A stretch of DNA of 64,000 bases from contig NZ_CP076444.2 in the NCBI RefSeq assembly GCF_020023735.2, forward strand, positions 1,317,501-1,381,500, read 5' to 3'. This document shows positions 59,579 to 64,000 of this stretch, one piece after another; position 1 is the stretch's first letter; every line of letters begins with the position of its first letter. The DNA comes from Mycoavidus sp. HKI. Its GTDB lineage: Bacteria > Pseudomonadota > Gammaproteobacteria > Burkholderiales > Burkholderiaceae. Below the pieces are notes generated by a model. That model did no database searches. It was not told the origin of the DNA and worked only from the letters and a program-made list of their open reading frames with translations. A program made the position numbers and the translations under genes.

Positions 59579-62434
59579 TTATTTCACGCGCACTGCACCT
59601 TTCAAACGGCCAAACGCTCCATCAATAAGCTGCTTTTGCTGCTCATAATGTTTGGCGTAATAGCCGACCGCAGGCGAAGCAGAGGCTGGGCGGCCACTAT
59701 ACGCGAGCTTCTGCCCTTCTTTCATGCCTTCCAGCAAATGATGCTCGATATAGAACCAAGGTCCTTGGTTTTGCGGCTCATCTTGGACCCAGACTACTTC
59801 GGTTGCATGCTCATATTTCTTGAGTTCCGTTTCAAACGCTTTATGGGGAAATGGATAAAGCTGCTCAACGCGGATAATTACGGCATCTTTCAGTTTGGCT
59901 TCGCGGCGATGTGCGACCAGATCAAAATAGACTCGGCCGGAGCAGAGCACTACCCGCTTGATCTTTTTAGGATCGAGCGCCGTATCGGTTTCACCAATGA
60001 TCGTGCGGAAGGTCCCTTTGGCAAGCTCAGACAAGCTGCTCACCGCTTCTTTATGACGCAGCAGTGATTTTGGTGTTGCCACGATTAATGGCTTACGGAA
60101 CAGACGAATCATCTGCCGGCGCAATAGATGGAAAATCTGCGCTGGCGTTGTCGGCTGCACCACTTGCATATTGTTATCTGCGCACAACTGCAAATAACGT
60201 TCAATCCGCGCCGATGAATGCTCTGGCCCTTGGCCTTCATAACCATGGGGCAACAGCATCGTCAGGCCTGAAACACGGCCCCACTTGACTTCACCCGATG
60301 AAATAAATTGGTCAATCACGACCTGTGCGCCATTCGCGAAATCACCAAACTGCGCTTCCCATACCACCAGCGTGTTTGGCTCAGCCGTTGAATAACCGTA
60401 TTCAAAACCGAGAACCGCCTCTTCCGACAGCACCGAGTCAATCACATTGAATACGGCCTGATTATCGGTCACATGTTGCAATGGAATATAACTGCCATGA
60501 TCCCAGCTTTCGCGATTTTGATCATGCAGCACCGAATGTCGGTGTGTAAATGTACCGCGGCCGCTGTCTTGGCCAGTTAAACGTACAGCATAGCCAGAAG
60601 CCACTAACGAAGCATAAGCCAGGTGTTCGCCCATGCCCCAATCAAGCGGTGCCTCGCCTTTACCCATCGCACGGCGGTCATTGATCACGCGCTCAACTAA
60701 AGGATGCAACTTGAGCGTTTCTGGAATTGTCGTCACGCGCTCAGCTAAGCGTTTCAGCTCAGCCAGTGGCACAGCAGTGTCCGCCGCATCGGTCCATTTA
60801 CGATTTAAAAATGGCATCCAATCTACCGCATACTTACTCTTGTAATTCGACAACACTGGATCAACCGTATGTTGCCCTTCGTCCATTGCTTTGCGATAGC
60901 GCTTCACATAAGCATCCGCTTCATCGCTGGTTAAGACGCCTTGCGCGACCAGCTTTTGCGCATATAGCGCGCGCGTGCCTGGATGCTGAGCAATTTTTTT
61001 GTACATCAACGGCTGCGTTACCGCAGGGGTATCTTGCTCATTGTGTCCAAGCTTGCGAAAGCAAACGATATCTAGCACGACATCTTGATGGAATTGCGTG
61101 CGGAAATCGACAGCGAGTTGAGTCGCCAGGATCACTGCTTCTGGATCATCGCCATTCACATGCAGCACCGGCGCTTCGATCATCTTGACGACATCTGAGC
61201 AATACAACGTTGAGCGCGCATCGCGCGGATCCGATGTAGTAAAGCCGATTTGATTATTAATCACTACGTGCACTGTGCCATATGTGCCGTAACCACGTGT
61301 TTGAGCTAGGTTAAGCGTTTCCATCACAACGCCCTGCCCAGCAAATGCTGCATCGCCATGCACTTGTACTGGTAATACTTGGCGTCCATCTAGGTCACCA
61401 CGACGCTCCATCCGTGCTTTGGCCGAGCCTTCCACGACTGGGTTTACGATTTCAAGGTGGGATGGATTGAAAGCCAGCGACAAATGAACGGGACCACCTG
61501 CGGTCGATACATCGCTTGAAAAACCTTTATGATATTTGACATCGCCCGCAGGTAATTCATCAAAGTGCTTACCTTCAAACTCAGCAAAAAGATCTGCTGG
61601 CATTTTGCCAAGGGTATTGACTAAGATATTTAACCGGCCACGATGCGCCATGCCAATCACAATTTCTTGCGCCCCTTTGACGCCAGCACGATGCACCAGC
61701 TCGTCCATCGCTGCAATAAAACTCTCTCCGCCCTCAAGCGAAAAGCGTTTTTGGCCGACAAACTTGGTATGCAAGTAGCGCTCAAGCCCCTCAGCTGCAG
61801 TGAGTCGCTCAAGAATATGCTTTTTCTTTTCAGCGGAAAACTCCGGCGTTGCGCGAATCGATTCAAGGCGTTCTTTCCACCAGCGTTTTTGCTCAGGGTT
61901 GCTGATATACATGAATTCAACGCCAATCGTGCCGCAATACGTATCGCGTAGCGCTTTGACAATGTCCCTCAACGTGGCTTGCTCAGAACCAAAATATAAG
62001 TCGCCAGCATCGAAAGTTTGATCCATGTCAGCTTCCGTGAAACCATAGAAAGCAGGATCAAGCTCAGCGATCTGCTGGCGTTCTTGGCGCTTAAGCGGAT
62101 CAAGGTTAGCCCAGCGCGAACCTAGAAAACGATAGGCATCAATGAGTGATTGAACATGCACTTGCTTACGTGCAATCGCCAAATCAGCACTGCCTGCCCG
62201 TTGCAAAAACGCATTTGCTTTAGCGCGTTGCGCAAAAGATTCAACGATTGGGCCATGGGCGACATCGTTTGCATTAGAACCATCAACAGCTGGCACGTTC
62301 TGCAACGCATCGAAATAAGCGCGCCAATGATCTGACACTGAAGCGGGATTGTTGAGATAAGCCTCATAAAGCTCTTCAACATATGGCGCATTACCGCCAA
62401 ATAAATACGAATTTGATTGAAATTGTTGCATCAT
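59579..62434 (-). CDS. odhA: 2-Oxoglutarate dehydrogenase E1
   Basis: From ATG 62434 (MMQQFQSNSYLFGGN) the protein has 951 residues, typical for E1. It has the N-terminal segment that binds E2, a thiamine-diphosphate site (GDAAFAGQGVVMET with HVVINNQIGFTTSDP), and the substrate histidines (VIGMAHRGRLNILVN). It decarboxylates 2-oxoglutarate. The extra seven residues of the longest frame (62455) are upstream of a good ribosome site and are not used. The first gene of the TCA operon. Confidence 0.97.
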   Translation of the reverse strand: MMQQFQSNSYLFGGNAPYVEELYEAYLNNPASVSDHWRAYFDALQNVPAVDGSNANDVAHGPIVESFAQRAKANAFLQRAGSADLAIARKQVHVQSLIDAYRFLGSRWANLDPLKRQERQQIAELDPAFYGFTEADMDQTFDAGDLYFGSEQATLRDIVKALRDTYCGTIGVEFMYISNPEQKRWWKERLESIRATPEFSAEKKKHILERLTAAEGLERYLHTKFVGQKRFSLEGGESFIAAMDELVHRAGVKGAQEIVIGMAHRGRLNILVNTLGKMPADLFAEFEGKHFDELPAGDVKYHKGFSSDVSTAGGPVHLSLAFNPSHLEIVNPVVEGSAKARMERRGDLDGRQVLPVQVHGDAAFAGQGVVMETLNLAQTRGYGTYGTVHVVINNQIGFTTSDPRDARSTLYCSDVVKMIEAPVLHVNGDDPEAVILATQLAVDFRTQFHQDVVLDIVCFRKLGHNEQDTPAVTQPLMYKKIAQHPGTRALYAQKLVAQGVLTSDEADAYVKRYRKAMDEGQHTVDPVLSNYKSKYAVDWMPFLNRKWTDAADTAVPLAELKRLAERVTTIPETLKLHPLVERVINDRRAMGKGEAPLDWGMGEHLAYASLVASGYAVRLTGQDSGRGTFTHRHSVLHDQNRESWDHGSYIPLQHVTDNQAVFNVIDSVLSEEAVLGFEYGYSTAEPNTLVVWEAQFGDFANGAQVVIDQFISSGEVKWGRVSGLTMLLPHGYEGQGPEHSSARIERYLQLCADNNMQVVQPTTPAQIFHLLRRQMIRLFRKPLIVATPKSLLRHKEAVSSLSELAKGTFRTIIGETDTALDPKKIKRVVLCSGRVYFDLVAHRREAKLKDAVIIRVEQLYPFPHKAFETELKKYEHATEVVWVQDEPQNQGPWFYIEHHLLEGMKEGQKLAYSGRPASASPAVGYYAKHYEQQKQLIDGAFGRLKGAVRVK

Positions 62435-62629
62435 CTGACGCTCACCTTTCCTCAAGTTTGTCGAGAAATAGCGGGTTAATTAAACCTCCCGCAGCACGGC
62501 CTGGCCATTTAGCGGATCGCAATTAGCGCCCAGGAAGGAGTGTGTAAACACACGACAGCTTCAATCAAATAACTGACAGAAGCTGCCTATCCATAGATTT
62601 TAACATAGCAGACGACAGCACATATGCTC

Positions 62630-62977
62630 TCAATGCTTTTCTTTTGCATGATTAATTGTATAACGTGGAATTTCAACCACAATATTAGCGTCAGCATCGG
62701 CCGGGATAAGCGCTTGGCACGATAAGCGTGAAGTGGCTTCTAGACCCCATGCCATATCGAGTAAATCTTCTTCAATTTCATCGGGACGGCCAAGCTTATT
62801 AAAGCCTTCACGCACAACCACATGACAGGTTGTACACGCGCACGATTTTTCGCAGGCGTGCTCGATCTCAACCCCGTTTTCAAGCAATGTATCGCAAATA
62901 CTTTTCCCGGGTACCGCGTCAATGACGGCGCCCTCTGGGCATAATTCGAGATGAGGTAATACAATGACCTGAGGCAT
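62630..62977 (-). CDS. fdx: [2Fe-2S] ferredoxin, ISC type
   Basis: The 115-residue ferredoxin has cluster ligands Cys42, Cys48, Cys51 and Cys87 (CEKSCACTTC, then RLSCQ), with an extra Cys46. It supplies electrons for iron-sulfur cluster assembly. It follows hscA by 30 bases on the reverse strand, as in isc operons. The 195-base gap to odhA holds no gene that I can see. Confidence 0.95.
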   Translation of the reverse strand: MPQVIVLPHLELCPEGAVIDAVPGKSICDTLLENGVEIEHACEKSCACTTCHVVVREGFNKLGRPDEIEEDLLDMAWGLEATSRLSCQALIPADADANIVVEIPRYTINHAKEKH

Positions 62978-63007
62978 CTAGTGTTCCAGTTTCGATTAAG
63001 AGTAATT

Positions 63008-64000
63008 TTATTGTTCAGTCAGCTCATCCACTTTGCGGCCAGCAAGCGCCGTGCGGATATTTTGGTTCATGCGCCGTGCGGCAAATTCATCGGTGGCGGC
63101 TGCTAAAACCTCAATGGCGCGCTCAAGGACATCGCTGTGCGCGCCATTTTTGACTTCCTGCAGCGCTTTTGTGGCGGTATCAATGGTTGCTCGCTCTGCC
63201 GCACTGAGCAAATCTGCATCGCGGGCTAAAGCGCTTGCTGTTGCGGCCAATAACCGTTCAGCGTCGACTTGTAGTTCGCGCAATGCACGCGCATGTTTAT
63301 CGATATTGGCCGCTTGGAAACTGTCATCAAGCATGCGACCGATCTCTTCATCGCTTAAGCCGTATGAGGGCTTAACTATGACTGAAGCAGCCACACCGGA
63401 TTGCATCTCACGCGCAAACACGGACAATAAACCATCGGCATCCACTTGATAGCTTACTTGAATCCGCGCAGCGCCAGCTGTCATTGGCGGGATCCCACGC
63501 AACTCAAAGCGCGCCAGCGAGCGGCAATCTGCCACGAGTTCACGCTCGCCCTGCACAACATGGATCGACATTGCCGTCTGGCCATCTTTGAAGGTTGTAA
63601 ACTCTTGCGCTCGCGCCACCGGAATGGCCGAGTTACGTGGAATAATTTTTTCCACCAAGCCACCCATCGTTTCCACTCCGAGCGAGAGCGGAATCACATC
63701 CAGCAGCAGCCAATCATCCTCATCACGCCGGTTACCCGCTAACAGATCCGCTTGAATCGCGGCCCCCAGCGCCACCACTTGGTCCGGATCAATGCCGGTG
63801 AGCACTGGCTGCCCAAAAAACAGTTCAACCGCGCGGCAAACCACTGGCATCCGCGTGGCGCCACCGACTAACACAATGCCTTGCACATCTTTTGCCGCAA
63901 TCTGCGCATCGCGCAAAGTTTTGCGCATGGTCACTAAGGTCCGCTGTACGAGCGGCTGAACGAGTTCAGCAAACTCGGCCTCGCTCACCGTCACGGCGAT
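63008..64000 (-). CDS. hscA: Fe-S assembly chaperone HscA, C-terminal part (5' end outside window)
   Basis: The frame is open to the end of the window, so only the last 331 residues are visible. They cover the end of the Hsp70 ATPase domain ([13 protein letters not shown]), the substrate-binding domain ([20 protein letters not shown] and [15 protein letters not shown]), and the helical lid. HscA uses ATP with HscB to move clusters from IscU to target proteins. Adjacent fdx confirms HscA, not DnaK. Confidence 0.95.
   Translation of the reverse strand: MAVTVSEAEFAELVQPLVQRTLVTMRKTLRDAQIAAKDVQGIVLVGGATRMPVVCRAVELFFGQPVLTGIDPDQVVALGAAIQADLLAGNRRDEDDWLLLDVIPLSLGVETMGGLVEKIIPRNSAIPVARAQEFTTFKDGQTAMSIHVVQGERELVADCRSLARFELRGIPPMTAGAARIQVSYQVDADGLLSVFAREMQSGVAASVIVKPSYGLSDEEIGRMLDDSFQAANIDKHARALRELQVDAERLLAATASALARDADLLSAAERATIDTATKALQEVKNGAHSDVLERAIEVLAAATDEFAARRMNQNIRTALAGRKVDELTEQ

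Noticed and set aside
59085..59648. 187-codon + strand frame over odhB
   Set aside because: Antisense of the lipoyl domain and Ala-rich linker.

Overview
The window looks like a chromosomal segment of a Burkholderiaceae bacterium with moderate GC and many decaying genes. The right third (about 41.8-64 kb) carries housekeeping genes in an order I recognise from Burkholderia relatives: lysC with tRNA-Ser, tilS, accA, an AlkA-type glycosylase, cysS, a TPR protein, ppiB, lpxH, trmJ, suhB, zapE, lpdA-odhB-odhA, fdx and hscA. The left two thirds are accessory DNA: phage-derived genes, three insertion-sequence types, a group II intron relic, eukaryote-like repeat proteins and several genes broken by single mutations. 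That mix suggests a host-associated member such as an endofungal Mycoavidus or Glomeribacter relative. This placement is inference, not something the sequence proves.

From 0.5 to 20.3 kb lies a contractile-tail locus on the + strand: neck/tail terminator (broken by an IS), sheath, tube, tail chaperones with a probable -1 frameshift, tape measure, Dit-like protein, baseplate plug, hub, spike, wedge, J protein and DUF2612 protein, two duplicated tail fibres with a fibre chaperone, then endolysin, holin and nested spanins. No capsid, portal, terminase or intact integrase is visible beside it, so it could be a tailocin-like particle or half of a prophage. Three cargo blocks interrupt it: an hsdM-hsdS pair with a half-size HsdS and no hsdR, a reverse-strand toxin-antitoxin pair, and an unrecognised 508-residue membrane/coiled-coil protein closed by its own terminator.

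From 20.4 to 28.3 kb are a seven-bladed WD40 protein, a duplicated LysR plus solute-binding-protein unit, and a 2-hydroxycarboxylate symporter whose last codons are displaced by a second copy of the same IS that broke the tail gene. Each IS copy carries a different single-base frameshift. From 28.3 to 30.8 kb is an unrecognised three-gene cluster (lipoprotein, repeat protein, lipoprotein) sharing an RPLG-type motif; the middle protein has six 15-residue repeats.

From 30.8 to 41.7 kb is a graveyard: a tRNA 3' end, spanin, integrase and terminase fragments of another prophage, an F-box-like/pentapeptide/WD40 gene with a frameshift, an intact relative of it, an amidinotransferase gene with an internal stop, an IS21 relic with istA fused to istB, and a group II intron 3' end split by an intact IS4-family element. 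A further WD40 relic sits between suhB and zapE in the core region.
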